Of a stretch of DNA of 64,000 nt, positions 48,363 to 57,373 are shown in pieces (position 1 is the stretch's first letter; each line of letters opens with the position of its first letter). Source of the DNA: Salinisphaera japonica YTM-1 (GTDB lineage: Bacteria; Pseudomonadota; Gammaproteobacteria; Nevskiales; Salinisphaeraceae); contig NZ_AYKG01000001.1 of NCBI RefSeq assembly GCF_003788585.1, forward strand, positions 1 through 64,000. Direction: 5' to 3'. Position numbers and translations under genes: made by a program. The notes below the pieces were generated by a model that saw only the letters and a list, made by a program, of their open reading frames with translations, did no database searches and was not told the origin of the DNA.

Positions 48363-50807
48363 CTAGAAGATGCGCTCGAACCAGCTGCCCTGATCGTTAT
48401 CCTGATCCCGTGGCGCGCGGCCACGGTTATCGGCCGGTTGGTTCTGCTGCGCGTTCACTCGCATGATATCCGTATCGCAGTTGAGCAGGCCCTGCGGTAC
48501 GAATCCCTTGATGAACGGTACTTTTACCGCATTTGAGCAGCTTTGCCCATTGGCGAACCATTGATTCGGGTTATTTCCGGCCCCCTGATTGGCCGCATTG
48601 GGGTCAAAAATGAGTTGTAGCGGCACCTGCGCGATGCTGTCGGGCGGGGTATCGACGATACCGCGTGTATTGATATCGGCCATGATGTGCGACCAGATCG
48701 GAAGCGCGCCGGTCGCCCCGGTCAGCTTGGCCGGTTTGTTGTCGTCGCGCCCGACCCAGACCACACCAAGCCGGTTGCCGCCGAACCCGGCAAACCAGGC
48801 ATCGCGCAGGTTGTTGGTGGTCCCGGTCTTGCCGGCCATGGTCTTGCTGCGATCAATGGTCGAATACATGCCGGCCCCGGTGCCGTGACGCGCGACCCGT
48901 TCCATCATCCAGGTCGTGATATAAGCCGGCCCGGCATCGACGGTCTGGGTGAGTTTGAGCGGATACCGGTTCAGCGGCTCGCCCTCGCGCGTGGTCACGT
49001 CCTTGATGGCTCGCAGCGGCGTGTAATACCCGCCGGTGGCGATCGTGTTGTAGATCTGGGCAACCTCGAGCGGTGACATCGATACCGAACCCAGCGCCAG
49101 CGAGGGCACGGCCGGGGCATCGCCCTCATAGCCGAGTTTGCCGAGCGTGTCGATGATGTTGGGGATACCCGCGGCAAGCGAAAGTCTGGAACTGGCGATA
49201 TTCAGACTGTGCTCGAGGCCGTAATAAGCCGGCACGTTGTCACCGTGGCTGCGATTGGAGTAGTTGCCCGGCTGCCAAGTCTTGCCGGTGGCCAGTTTTA
49301 CGCTCAGCGGGCTGTCGTCGAGCGGCGTGATCGGGTTGAACTTGGCCGGCTGCATCATCGCGGTCAGATAATCGACCGGTTTCATCAGCGAGCCGATCTG
49401 GCGCTTGGCTTCCAGCGCCCGGTTGAACCCGGCATAGCCCTGCTCGCGCCCGCCAACGAGCGCGAGCACGTTGCCGCCCTCGATGCTCGTCACGACAGCC
49501 GCGGATTCCAGCGTATCGGCCTTGATGCCCCGCTGTTTTTCCACGCGCGACAGGCCGTCGGCGATACGCCCCTCGGCCGCCGCCTGAACAGTGGGATCCA
49601 ATGTGGTGAAGACCCGCAGGCCCTCCTCCGTGAGATCCTCGTCCTTGTACTGTCCCTTGAGCTGGCGTTTGACCAAATCGATGAAGGCCGGGTATTGAGT
49701 GTTACCGCGTGCCGCGGTGCCGGTCACGCCCAGATCGCTGGCCTTGGCGGCCTGCCAGGCGTCGTCTTTCAAAAAGCCGGCCTCGTGAAACATGTTGAGG
49801 ACCAGATCGCGGCGCGTGCGGGCGCGATCGGGGTGACGCCGCGGGTCGTAGTAGCTGGGCCCCTTGACCATCGCCACCAGCAGCGCGATCTCGCTCGGCT
49901 GCAGCTCCTGGACCGGTTTCTGGAAATAGAAATAGCTGGCCAGGCCAAAGCCGTGAATCGCGCGTGAGCCATCCTGGCCGAGGTACACCTCGTTGAGATA
50001 GGCCTCGAGGATCTCCTCCTTGCTGTAATGAGCATCCAGCAGGATCGCCATCAGCGCTTCCTTGCCCTTGCGCGACAGGGTCTGCTGGTTATCCAGATAG
50101 AAGTTCTTGACCAGCTGCTGGGTCAGCGTCGAGCCGCCCTGCACGATCGCCCCGGCCTTGATGTCGGCAATGGCTGCACGCAGGATACCGCGCGGCGAGA
50201 TGCCCCAGTTGCTCATGAAGTGGCGGTCTTCGACCGTGATCAGCCCGGCCGGCAACATGGGCGGCACCTCACCCAGTTTGACCAGGATACGATCGGTGCC
50301 CTTGTTGGGATAGATACTGCCGATCAACTGCGGATCGAGCCGGATCAGGGCCAGATCGCCCTCGCCGTCTGTCGCCTTGAGCGAGGACACACCGTTGGCA
50401 TCAAAGCCCAGGCGCAGCTTGCGATCGGGCTGCGCGCCGTTCCAGAACTGGAAGTCCCGCGTGTGCAGAGCAAGCCCTGCCCCGCTTTCGTTATAGGTGC
50501 CGGCATCGTCGACGCTCGCCGCGCGGCGATAGCCCTGGCGCTGCAGGCGTGTGATCAGCTCTTTTTCGCTGACGTCTTGACCGGCGTAAAGCTCAAGCGG
50601 GCTGGCATACACCTTGGCCGGTAATTTCCAGCGCGTACCCTCGAACTTGGCCCGCACCTCGTGATCCAGATGCGCCATGTACAGCGCCAGCACGGCTGCG
50701 CCGGCGGTCGCGATAAGCAGCAGGTACGGCAGCAGGCGCCGTGTGAGACTACGACGCGGGCGGCCGCCTGAGGCAGCGGCGGTTTTCTTGTTTGATTGAC
50801 GAGCCAA
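48363..50807 (-). CDS. mrcB: bifunctional penicillin-binding protein 1b
   Basis: This 814-residue inner-membrane enzyme polymerises and cross-links peptidoglycan. It has a membrane anchor at about 25-44, a UB2H-like region, the glycosyltransferase motif EDRHF (193-197, Glu193 catalytic), and the transpeptidase motifs SLMK (473-476, Ser473 acylated), SLN (534-536) and KTG (660-662). The C-terminus is Asn/Gln-rich. The start is TTG at 50807; no ATG lies before the membrane segment. The likely activator lpoP is next in the operon. Confidence 0.94.
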   Translation of the reverse strand: MARQSNKKTAAASGGRPRRSLTRRLLPYLLLIATAGAAVLALYMAHLDHEVRAKFEGTRWKLPAKVYASPLELYAGQDVSEKELITRLQRQGYRRAASVDDAGTYNESGAGLALHTRDFQFWNGAQPDRKLRLGFDANGVSSLKATDGEGDLALIRLDPQLIGSIYPNKGTDRILVKLGEVPPMLPAGLITVEDRHFMSNWGISPRGILRAAIADIKAGAIVQGGSTLTQQLVKNFYLDNQQTLSRKGKEALMAILLDAHYSKEEILEAYLNEVYLGQDGSRAIHGFGLASYFYFQKPVQELQPSEIALLVAMVKGPSYYDPRRHPDRARTRRDLVLNMFHEAGFLKDDAWQAAKASDLGVTGTAARGNTQYPAFIDLVKRQLKGQYKDEDLTEEGLRVFTTLDPTVQAAAEGRIADGLSRVEKQRGIKADTLESAAVVTSIEGGNVLALVGGREQGYAGFNRALEAKRQIGSLMKPVDYLTAMMQPAKFNPITPLDDSPLSVKLATGKTWQPGNYSNRSHGDNVPAYYGLEHSLNIASSRLSLAAGIPNIIDTLGKLGYEGDAPAVPSLALGSVSMSPLEVAQIYNTIATGGYYTPLRAIKDVTTREGEPLNRYPLKLTQTVDAGPAYITTWMMERVARHGTGAGMYSTIDRSKTMAGKTGTTNNLRDAWFAGFGGNRLGVVWVGRDDNKPAKLTGATGALPIWSHIMADINTRGIVDTPPDSIAQVPLQLIFDPNAANQGAGNNPNQWFANGQSCSNAVKVPFIKGFVPQGLLNCDTDIMRVNAQQNQPADNRGRAPRDQDNDQGSWFERIF

Positions 50808-50885
50808 GACGACGATCCATGCGGGAGCACCGCGCAGATAGTATCAAAGCCTTCGACCGGGCCCGTCGTTGCGGCTAACGAACCG

Positions 50886-51629
50886 CTACTGGCCGGTTCG
50901 CGGTGAGATCGCCCGTGCGGCCTCTTTCTCGAGTTCTTCAATGCTCAGATGACGCACGTCACGCCCGCCCACGAGATACACCACGTATTCGCTGATGTTG
51001 GTCGCGTGGTCACCGATGCGCTCGAGCGCTTTCACCGACCACATCACATCCAGCATATGTTTAATGGTTCGCGGGTCTTCCATCATGAAGGTGATGCACT
51101 GGCGCATGACGCCCTCATATTCGCGATCGACCTCGGCGTCGTGCTGGGCCACGGCCAGTGCGGCCTCGGTATCCATGCGCGCGAACGCATCAAGGCTGTC
51201 ACGCACCATCTGACGCACATGCCCGCCCAGCTGGCTGATCTGGCGAAACGCACTCGGCGGCCGGTCCTTGCCGGCCAGATGCACGGCCATGCGCCCGATC
51301 TTCTCGGCCTCGTCTCCGATGCGTTCGAGATCGGTGATGGTCTTGGCGATCGCCAGCACCAGGCGTAGATCGCCGGCCTGGGGCTGGCGCCGGGCCAGAA
51401 TCTTGGTACAGGCCTCGTCGATGGCCACTTCCATGGTGTTGATCTTGTAATCACTACGGGCCACGTCCTCGCCCAGCGCGCTGTCGCCGTCGATGAGCGC
51501 CTTCACACCGTTGGCGATCTGCTGCTCGACCAGGCCGCCCATGGTCAGGACCTGCTCGCGCACGTCCTCGAGCTCGACGTCGAACTGTTTGGAGGTATGC
51601 CGCTCGATCTGTGTCTTTTCGTGTTCCAT
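50886..51629 (-). CDS. phoU: phosphate regulon negative regulator PhoU
   Basis: This 247-residue all-helical protein has two PhoU repeats with their metal motifs (ITDLERIGDEAEKIG and VKALERIGDHATNISEYV). It links the PstSCAB transporter to PhoR so that the regulon stays off when phosphate is plentiful. It is the last gene of pstSCAB-phoU, 22 bases after pstB. Confidence 0.95.
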   Translation of the reverse strand: MEHEKTQIERHTSKQFDVELEDVREQVLTMGGLVEQQIANGVKALIDGDSALGEDVARSDYKINTMEVAIDEACTKILARRQPQAGDLRLVLAIAKTITDLERIGDEAEKIGRMAVHLAGKDRPPSAFRQISQLGGHVRQMVRDSLDAFARMDTEAALAVAQHDAEVDREYEGVMRQCITFMMEDPRTIKHMLDVMWSVKALERIGDHATNISEYVVYLVGGRDVRHLSIEELEKEAARAISPRTGQ

Positions 51630-51651
51630 CGTATAAAAGCTCGTCTCGGGT

Positions 51652-52554
51652 TCAGCCGTAGCGACCGGTCAGATAATCCTCGGTGCGTTTTTCCCGCGGG
51701 TTGGTGAACAACGAATCGGTATCGGCGTACTCGATCACCTCACCCAGATGAAAGAACGCGGTATAGCCGGCCACACGCGCGGCCTGTTGCATGTTGTGGG
51801 TCACGATCACGATCGTGTATTCCTCACGCAGCTCGTGCACCAGCTCCTCGATCTTGAGCGTGGCCACCGGATCCAGCGCCGAGGCCGGCTCATCGAGCAG
51901 CAACACGTCCGGCTGTACGGCGATCGCCCGGGCGATACACAGGCGCTGCTGCTGCCCGCCGGACAAGGCGCTGCCGTTGGCCCGCAGCTTGTCCTTGACC
52001 TCATCCCACAGGGCCGCTTTTTTCAGCGACCACTCCACGCGCTCATCCATCTCGTGACGCTTGAGCTTTTCATACAGACGCACGCCGAAGGCGATGTTGT
52101 CGTAGATGCTCATGGGAAACGGCGTGGGCTTTTGGAAGACCATGCCGATCTTGGAACGAAGCACGTTCAGATCGATGCTTTTATCCAGCAGGTTCTGCCC
52201 GTCCATCTCGATCGAGCCAGTGGCGTAGTGGCCGGGATACAGCTCGAAGATACGGTTGAAGCAGCGCAGCAGCGTGGATTTGCCACAGCCGGACGGGCCG
52301 ATGAAGGCCGTGACTTCGTTGTCGACGATATCCAGGTTGATGTCCTTCAGTGCCTGGAACTTGCCGTAGTTGAAGCCGAGATTCTCGACCTTGATCTTGC
52401 AGGGATTATCCTTGGCCACCACGCCCTGGCGGGGCGCCGAGGCCTCGGCCGGGGTTTCGCGCTTGGTCTGTTGTCGCCCGGTCGGCGAATGAGTATCGCG
52501 GGTCATAACGCTTGCGCCTGCTGGGTTGAGCGTGTCGGTGGTCGAAGAAGTCAT
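51652..52554 (-). CDS. pstB: phosphate ABC transporter ATP-binding protein
   Basis: This 300-residue ATPase powers high-affinity phosphate import. Walker [10 protein letters not shown] is at 86-94, the signature [14 protein letters not shown] and Walker [14 protein letters not shown] follow. About 45 residues rich in Ser, Thr and Pro precede the ABC domain and have no PstB counterpart in E. coli (257 residues). AGGAG lies 7 bases before the ATG at 52554, so the extended start seems real. Confidence 0.96.
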   Translation of the reverse strand: MTSSTTDTLNPAGASVMTRDTHSPTGRQQTKRETPAEASAPRQGVVAKDNPCKIKVENLGFNYGKFQALKDINLDIVDNEVTAFIGPSGCGKSTLLRCFNRIFELYPGHYATGSIEMDGQNLLDKSIDLNVLRSKIGMVFQKPTPFPMSIYDNIAFGVRLYEKLKRHEMDERVEWSLKKAALWDEVKDKLRANGSALSGGQQQRLCIARAIAVQPDVLLLDEPASALDPVATLKIEELVHELREEYTIVIVTHNMQQAARVAGYTAFFHLGEVIEYADTDSLFTNPREKRTEDYLTGRYG

Positions 52555-52563
52555 GTCGCGCTC

Positions 52564-53397
52564 CTATTTGCTCGGCCGCAGTACCAGACGAACCAGCACG
52601 TTCAGCGCCAGGATCGTGAACGTGATCAAAAACGCACCCACCCAGGCCAGATGATGCCAATCCTCGTACGGCGAGAGCGCGAACTGGAAGATCATGATCG
52701 GCAGATTCGCGATCGGGCCCAGAACGTCGGTGCTGAAGAAATTGTTGTTGAGCGCGGTGAACAACAGCGGCGCGGTCTCGCCGGCGATCCGTGCGATGCC
52801 CAGAATCACGCCGGTGATGATGCCCGAGAGTGCGGCGCGATAGATGATCCGCGTGATGACCTTCCACCGCGGAATACCCAGGGCCGCGGCGGCCTCGCGC
52901 ATCTGATCGGACACCAGACGCATCATGTTCTCGGTGATACGCACGTTCAGCGGAATCATGATCAGCGACAGCGCGATACCGCCGGCCAATGCCGAGAAAT
53001 GCCCCATCGTGACCACGATCACCTCGTAGACGAACAGCCCGATGATGATCGAGGGGGCAGACAGCAGCACATCGTTGAAAAACCGCACCAGAGCAGCCAG
53101 CTTGCTGTTCCGGCCGTACTCGGCAAGATACGTGCCGGCAAATATGCCGATCGGCGCACCGATCAGCGTGCCGATCCCGGTCACGATCAGGCTGCCGACG
53201 ATGGCATTGGACAATCCGCCGTCGTTACCCGGGGCCGGCGTGATCTCGGTGAACACCTCCCAGTCGATATAGCCGATGCCGTGCGAGATCAGGGTCCACA
53301 ACAGCCAGACGAGCCAGAACAGCCCGAAGACCGTGGTGGCCACACACATGGCCATGTTGAACGTATTGATGGCCTTACGTTTTTGAAACAGCGTCAT
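52564..53397 (-). CDS. pstA: phosphate ABC transporter permease PstA
   Basis: This 277-residue permease has about six membrane segments and the EAA-type loop (LRMREAAAALGIPRWKVITRII in style, read as MREAAAALGIPRWKV). With PstC it forms the phosphate channel. It starts at ATG 53397, 10 bases after pstC. Confidence 0.95.
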   Translation of the reverse strand: MTLFQKRKAINTFNMAMCVATTVFGLFWLVWLLWTLISHGIGYIDWEVFTEITPAPGNDGGLSNAIVGSLIVTGIGTLIGAPIGIFAGTYLAEYGRNSKLAALVRFFNDVLLSAPSIIIGLFVYEVIVVTMGHFSALAGGIALSLIMIPLNVRITENMMRLVSDQMREAAAALGIPRWKVITRIIYRAALSGIITGVILGIARIAGETAPLLFTALNNNFFSTDVLGPIANLPIMIFQFALSPYEDWHHLAWVGAFLITFTILALNVLVRLVLRPSK

Positions 53398-53407
53398 GGC
53401 GTTAGTC

Positions 53408-54388
53408 CTATTGCCCTTCCTGCGCGGACAGGCGCAGGAGCAGCAGGCGAGCCAGAATCAGCACGATCAACGTGATCACGAACAGCACCAGGCCGAGCGC
53501 AATCAGCGCCGAGGTATAGATTTCGCCGGTGGCCTCGGTGAACTCGTTGGCCAACGTCGCGGCGATACTGTTGCCCGGATAGAACAGACCGCCGGGGATG
53601 CTGTGTGCGTTGCCGATGACGAACGTCACGGCCATGGTTTCACCCAGCGCACGACCCAGGCCCAGCATGATCCCGCCGATCACGCCGGTCTTGGTATACG
53701 GCAGGATCACGCTACGGGCGACCTCCCAGGTCGTGGCGCCCAGCGCATAGGATGATTCCTTGAGCACGCCCGGCACCACCTCAAAAGTATCGCGCATCAC
53801 CGCCGTGATGAACGGGATGATCATGATCGCCAGCACCATGCCGGCCGTGAAGATACCGATACCGATCGGCGGCCCGGAGAACAGATACCCCACCACCGGC
53901 CAGTCGCCCAGGGCGCTCGATAGCCAGGGCTGCACGTAGGTCGAGAGGAACGGCGCGAAGACGAAAAGCCCCCACATGCCGTAAATGATGCTGGGAATGG
54001 CCGCCAGCAGCTCCACGGCCGTGCTGATGGGCTGGCGCATCCATACGGGGGCCAGTTCGGTGACGAACAGTGCGATCCCAAAGCTCACCGGCACGGCGAT
54101 CACCATGGCAAGCGCCGAGCTGGCCAGCGTGCCGAAAATCGCCACGGCCGCGCCGTATTCGTCGGTGACCGGATTCCAGTCCATGCTGGTCACGAACGCC
54201 GGACCGAACTTGGTCAGCGCCGGCCAGGCGCCGACCACGAGTGCTGCCGCAATACCGCCGATCAGGGCCAGCACGATCAGCGCGGATGTCGCGGTCACGC
54301 CGTGAAAGACACGATCGCCGATCGCGCTCACGGTTTTCTTTCGGGGCGCGAGCGTCGCGTCGGCGTCGCCCATGGTCGTCTGGCTCAA
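53408..54388 (-). CDS. pstC: phosphate ABC transporter permease PstC
   Basis: This 326-residue permease has six membrane segments, an EAA loop (ESSYALGATTWEVARSVILP) and GRALGETMAVTFVIG, typical of PstC. The TTG at 54388 has GAGG 6 bases upstream; the ATG five codons later (54373) has no suitable site, so TTG is preferred. A paired-hairpin region separates it from pstS. Confidence 0.94.
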   Translation of the reverse strand: MSQTTMGDADATLAPRKKTVSAIGDRVFHGVTATSALIVLALIGGIAAALVVGAWPALTKFGPAFVTSMDWNPVTDEYGAAVAIFGTLASSALAMVIAVPVSFGIALFVTELAPVWMRQPISTAVELLAAIPSIIYGMWGLFVFAPFLSTYVQPWLSSALGDWPVVGYLFSGPPIGIGIFTAGMVLAIMIIPFITAVMRDTFEVVPGVLKESSYALGATTWEVARSVILPYTKTGVIGGIMLGLGRALGETMAVTFVIGNAHSIPGGLFYPGNSIAATLANEFTEATGEIYTSALIALGLVLFVITLIVLILARLLLLRLSAQEGQ

Positions 54389-54412
54389 ATCACACCTCGA
54401 AGAATGGCAGCC

Positions 54413-54475
54413 GTCTTGTACCAGCCCGCGCGAGAGGCTCGGGCTCGTACAAGACGGCCGGCATATGCCGGCCGT
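54413..54475 (-). promoter_or_regulatory. double hairpin between pstS and pstC
   Basis: Bases 54413-54428 pair with 54440-54455 (16 bp, one mismatch), and ACGGCCGGCATATGCCGGCC with GT forms a 22-bp perfect palindrome at 54454-54475. With no T tract these are more likely to protect the 3' end of a pstS message or partly terminate, giving more PstS than PstCAB. That role is inferred. Confidence 0.7.
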
Positions 54476-54499
54476 CGAACGATCGTTTGAATCGTCAGT

Positions 54500-55558
54500 T
54501 TATTTGTTCACCGGCCAGATCGCCTGACCGTTCTTGCCCTTGATCTGCTCGTGCCACTTGTCCTGCACCAGCTTGACCACGTTTTCCGGCATCGGCACAT
54601 AGTCGAGCTGATCGGCCATGTCGTCGCCGTTGGCATAGGCCCAGTCAAAGAACTTCAGTGCGGCCTGGGCCGCCTGCGGGTTCTTGGCATCCTTGTACAT
54701 CAGGATGAAACTGGCACCGGTGATCGGCCAGCTGTCGGCCCCCGGCTGATCGGTCAACACCTCGTAAAAGCCCGGCGCGTTGTCCCAATCGGCGTTGGCG
54801 GCGGCGGCCTGGAAGTTGGCCGAGGTCGGCTCGACGACATTGCCGTCCTTGTTCTTCAGCGACACATAGGTCATGTCGTTCTGCAGCGCATAGGCATATT
54901 CGACATAGCCGATCGAGTTCTTGATGCGATCCACGTAGGAGGCCACCCCCTGATTGCCCTTGCCGCCCACGCCGGTCGGCCAGGCAACGGCCTTGGCATG
55001 GCCCGGGCCGTTGGCCCAGACGTCGCTGGTCTTGCTCAGGTAGCTGGTGAAGATCCAGGTCGTGCCCGAGCCGTCCGAGCGATGCACGACCGTGATCTGT
55101 TGGTCCGGCAGGTCGAGATCCGGGTTCATCTTCTTGATGGCCGGGTCGTTCCAGTTCGTGATCTTGCCGGCATAAATCGCGCCCATGGTCTTGCCATCGA
55201 GCTTGAGCTGGCCGGCATCCACGCCGGCGATACGGACAACCGGCACCACGCCGCCCATGACCATGGGAAACTGCATCAGGCCGGCCTGATCGAGCTCTTC
55301 TTTCTTGAGCGGCGCATCCGAGGCACCGAAATCGACCGTTTTGGCCTTGATCTGCTTGATGCCACCACCGGAGCCGATGGCCTGGTAGTTCATCTGTACG
55401 CCTGTCTTTTCGTTGTAGGCCTGCGCCCACTTGGAATAGACCGGGTACGGGAAGGTCGCGCCCGCGCCGCTGATCTTGTCAACGGCCGCGCCGGCGCTTG
55501 TCGTGAACGACAATACGGCAGCCGCGGCGATCAATGTGTTCTTGAAATCGATTCTCAC
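54500..55558 (-). CDS. pstS: periplasmic phosphate-binding protein PstS
   Basis: This 352-residue protein has a signal peptide (about 1-24, ending SAGA) and the PstS family start SGAGATFPYPVYSKWAQAY, then GSGGGIKQI and RSDGSGTTWIFT, which line the phosphate site. It delivers phosphate to PstCA. The GTG start at 55558 has AAGGAG 7 bases upstream. A PhoB box lies about 77 bases upstream. Confidence 0.97.
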   Translation of the reverse strand: MRIDFKNTLIAAAAVLSFTTSAGAAVDKISGAGATFPYPVYSKWAQAYNEKTGVQMNYQAIGSGGGIKQIKAKTVDFGASDAPLKKEELDQAGLMQFPMVMGGVVPVVRIAGVDAGQLKLDGKTMGAIYAGKITNWNDPAIKKMNPDLDLPDQQITVVHRSDGSGTTWIFTSYLSKTSDVWANGPGHAKAVAWPTGVGGKGNQGVASYVDRIKNSIGYVEYAYALQNDMTYVSLKNKDGNVVEPTSANFQAAAANADWDNAPGFYEVLTDQPGADSWPITGASFILMYKDAKNPQAAQAALKFFDWAYANGDDMADQLDYVPMPENVVKLVQDKWHEQIKGKNGQAIWPVNK

Positions 55559-55634
55559 GAATATCTCCTTGGTGTCATGCCCGGGCAGCCTCTAAGCCCC
55601 CGATTCGTTCGCCCGATCACGTTAGTGCCAAGCT

Positions 55635-55652
55635 GTGACACACGGGTGACAG
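55635..55652 (-). promoter_or_regulatory. PhoB box upstream of pstS
   Basis: On the minus strand the sequence reads CTGTCAC-CCGT-GTGTCAC, two 7-base half-sites with 4-base spacing, as in the Pho box consensus. It lies about 77 bases before the pstS GTG, a fitting place for PhoB activation of the pst operon. Confidence 0.9.
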
Positions 55653-55798
55653 CCGCCTGGATGCCCGACCGTGCCGACGAACCCGTCGGCCGGCGCATCC
55701 AGTGCGATTGCTTGGTGTGAGCGTATGTCGTTTTTGTGACAACCACGTTACAAGCCTCGTGCGAAGCCGTTGCTCCGGTCGCGCGATCGGTCGTCGCC

Positions 55799-55832
55799 GG
55801 CCCGGCGCGGTGTCGCCACCGCCGACCGGGCC
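55799..55832 (-). terminator. stable hairpin after porin gene
   Basis: On the minus strand GGCCCGG and GCGGTG arms pair with CACCGC and CCGGGCC (between 55799 and 55832), just past the porin stop at 55841. No T tract follows, so it may work with Rho or as an mRNA 3'-end protector. Confidence 0.5.
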
Positions 55833-55840
55833 CATGGCGG

Positions 55841-57238
55841 TCAAAAACGGAAGTTGATATCGGCCTGGACCAGCTGGTCGTCCTGATCGAGCGATTTCCG
55901 CTCGGTGTTGTAGTAATCCAGATTGAACTCGATGGCCGTGTTCAAGGCATAGCCCATCTCGATCTCCGAGCCTTTCATGTCGGTTGCGCCGTGGTCACGG
56001 TCAGAGTCGGGGAAAACATCGGGCACCACGTTGGCATCCAGATCACCGAAGATGTACTTGAAGGCAAACTTGTCATAGGCCAGCTTGCTGCCGATGGCAT
56101 AGCCGGTGTCTTCATTGATGCCCGAATGCACGTTGCGCACGTATTCGGAAAATATCGACGCCTTGCCGTGATCGCCGAAGCTGGCCCCCACCTCGCCGTC
56201 CACGTCCACGACCTGGAACTGGTTCGTGGTGTTGGTGCCGGCCGCGTAATCCGGGTCGAACGTGCCCGGCTGGGCGGTGTTCTGGTAGCCGTAGTAGGAA
56301 CCGGCCAGGCTGGCGAAATATTTCCCGGCATGTACGTGCTGGCCGAGCTGGCCGTAGTAAAGATAGGGGTCACTGCTGTTGGCGGCGAACTCTTGCAGGA
56401 TCCAGACGCCGGAGTTGGCGAAGGTGGCCCCGTTGGGTTCTTCAAAGCTGTAATGCACCGAGGCGCCTTCGGGATTGATATCACCGTCCCAGATGAGGTC
56501 GTCGGTCAGCCACAGATAATCGCCGAACCGGAACTTCCCGCCCACGGCCTCCAACGAGTCGGTGAACTGATACTGGGCATAGGCATAGTTCAGGCGGATC
56601 GGTTTCGAGCTGAAATCATCGCCGAAGGTCTGGTTGGTCGAGCGCGGGTCGTCGCCGCCACTGGCGATGCCGCCGCCGATCTCCAGCTTGTCGATCGGAT
56701 CGGTGATCACCCCCAGGCGATACCGCAGCCGCCCGCGATGGCGCCCCACGTTGTTGCCGGCCAGGTTCTCGCGCGCGTTGTCGTCGTCATACTCGTAGCG
56801 CAGCCGCAGGTCACCGCTGAGATGCACCTTCGAGGCCCAGTCAAAGGTATCCAGCTTGTCGTTGATCTTGTCTTCGAAACTCTTTTCGCGCTCGACCAGA
56901 CGTTTCACGTTTTCTGGCGGCACGAACTGGTTCGTGGCCGTGTTGGGTAGAACAACGGAATTGCCGCCGCGCCTGCGCTGTTCGTTGACCTGAAGATCCG
57001 GCTGCGCGTCGTCGCGTTGATTGGCCGGCGCCGTGTTTTTTGCGGCAGCCAGCTGCTCGTACTGAGACTGGCTGATGCTGCCGTTGTCGCGCATGATCTT
57101 GATCAGCTGCATGAGCCGGTCGTCGGCCGCCAGCACCGACGGGCTATAAGCCGCTGTGACCCCAACGATCAGCCCGGCCACGGCCATGCCCAAGCGCCCA
57201 CGGCGTCGGCCGATATTCCCCTCGTACCACTGTTTCAT
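55841..57238 (-). CDS. OprO/OprP-like phosphate-regulated porin
   Basis: This 465-residue outer-membrane protein has a signal peptide (about 1-37, ending SVLA), a short helical region followed by a Gln/Asn-rich linker (about 40-110), then a beta-barrel (about 135-465) ending in Phe, as outer-membrane barrels do. It sits between phoR and pstS and has four phased PhoB half-sites upstream, which supports a phosphate or polyphosphate channel. Family naming is by pattern; a general putative porin is the other option. AAAGGG lies 7 bases before the ATG. Confidence 0.8.
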   Translation of the reverse strand: MKQWYEGNIGRRRGRLGMAVAGLIVGVTAAYSPSVLAADDRLMQLIKIMRDNGSISQSQYEQLAAAKNTAPANQRDDAQPDLQVNEQRRRGGNSVVLPNTATNQFVPPENVKRLVEREKSFEDKINDKLDTFDWASKVHLSGDLRLRYEYDDDNARENLAGNNVGRHRGRLRYRLGVITDPIDKLEIGGGIASGGDDPRSTNQTFGDDFSSKPIRLNYAYAQYQFTDSLEAVGGKFRFGDYLWLTDDLIWDGDINPEGASVHYSFEEPNGATFANSGVWILQEFAANSSDPYLYYGQLGQHVHAGKYFASLAGSYYGYQNTAQPGTFDPDYAAGTNTTNQFQVVDVDGEVGASFGDHGKASIFSEYVRNVHSGINEDTGYAIGSKLAYDKFAFKYIFGDLDANVVPDVFPDSDRDHGATDMKGSEIEMGYALNTAIEFNLDYYNTERKSLDQDDQLVQADINFRF

Positions 57239-57324
57239 CGATTAACCCTTTCAGTGCGGTATGAATGGTTCGATTCATGTGCCATGCACACGATCGAAAC
57301 CCGCCGCAACGCTATCGATGAAAG

Positions 57325-57364
57325 ATGTCAGTTCGGTGATGCGTTGATGACAGCTGTATGACGC
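57325..57364 (-). promoter_or_regulatory. tandem PhoB boxes upstream of porin
   Basis: On the minus strand four 7-base half-sites follow each other at 11-base intervals: GCGTCAT, CTGTCAT, GCATCAC and CTGACAT, with 4-base spacers. This is two adjacent Pho boxes, about 87 bases before the porin ATG and just past the phoR stop. Confidence 0.85.
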
Positions 57365-57373
57365 CCTTGCGAG

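Noticed and set aside
51748-53475. 575-codon plus-strand frame opposite pstB and pstA
   Set aside because: It runs antisense through two certain genes, is His/Arg/Gln-rich in the way shadow frames are, and has no recognisable domain.
55685-55755. A second possible Pho box (TTGTCAC with AAAA spacing) further upstream of pstS
   Set aside because: Only one half-site is good; the second (ACGACAT) departs from the consensus, so I did not list it as a site.
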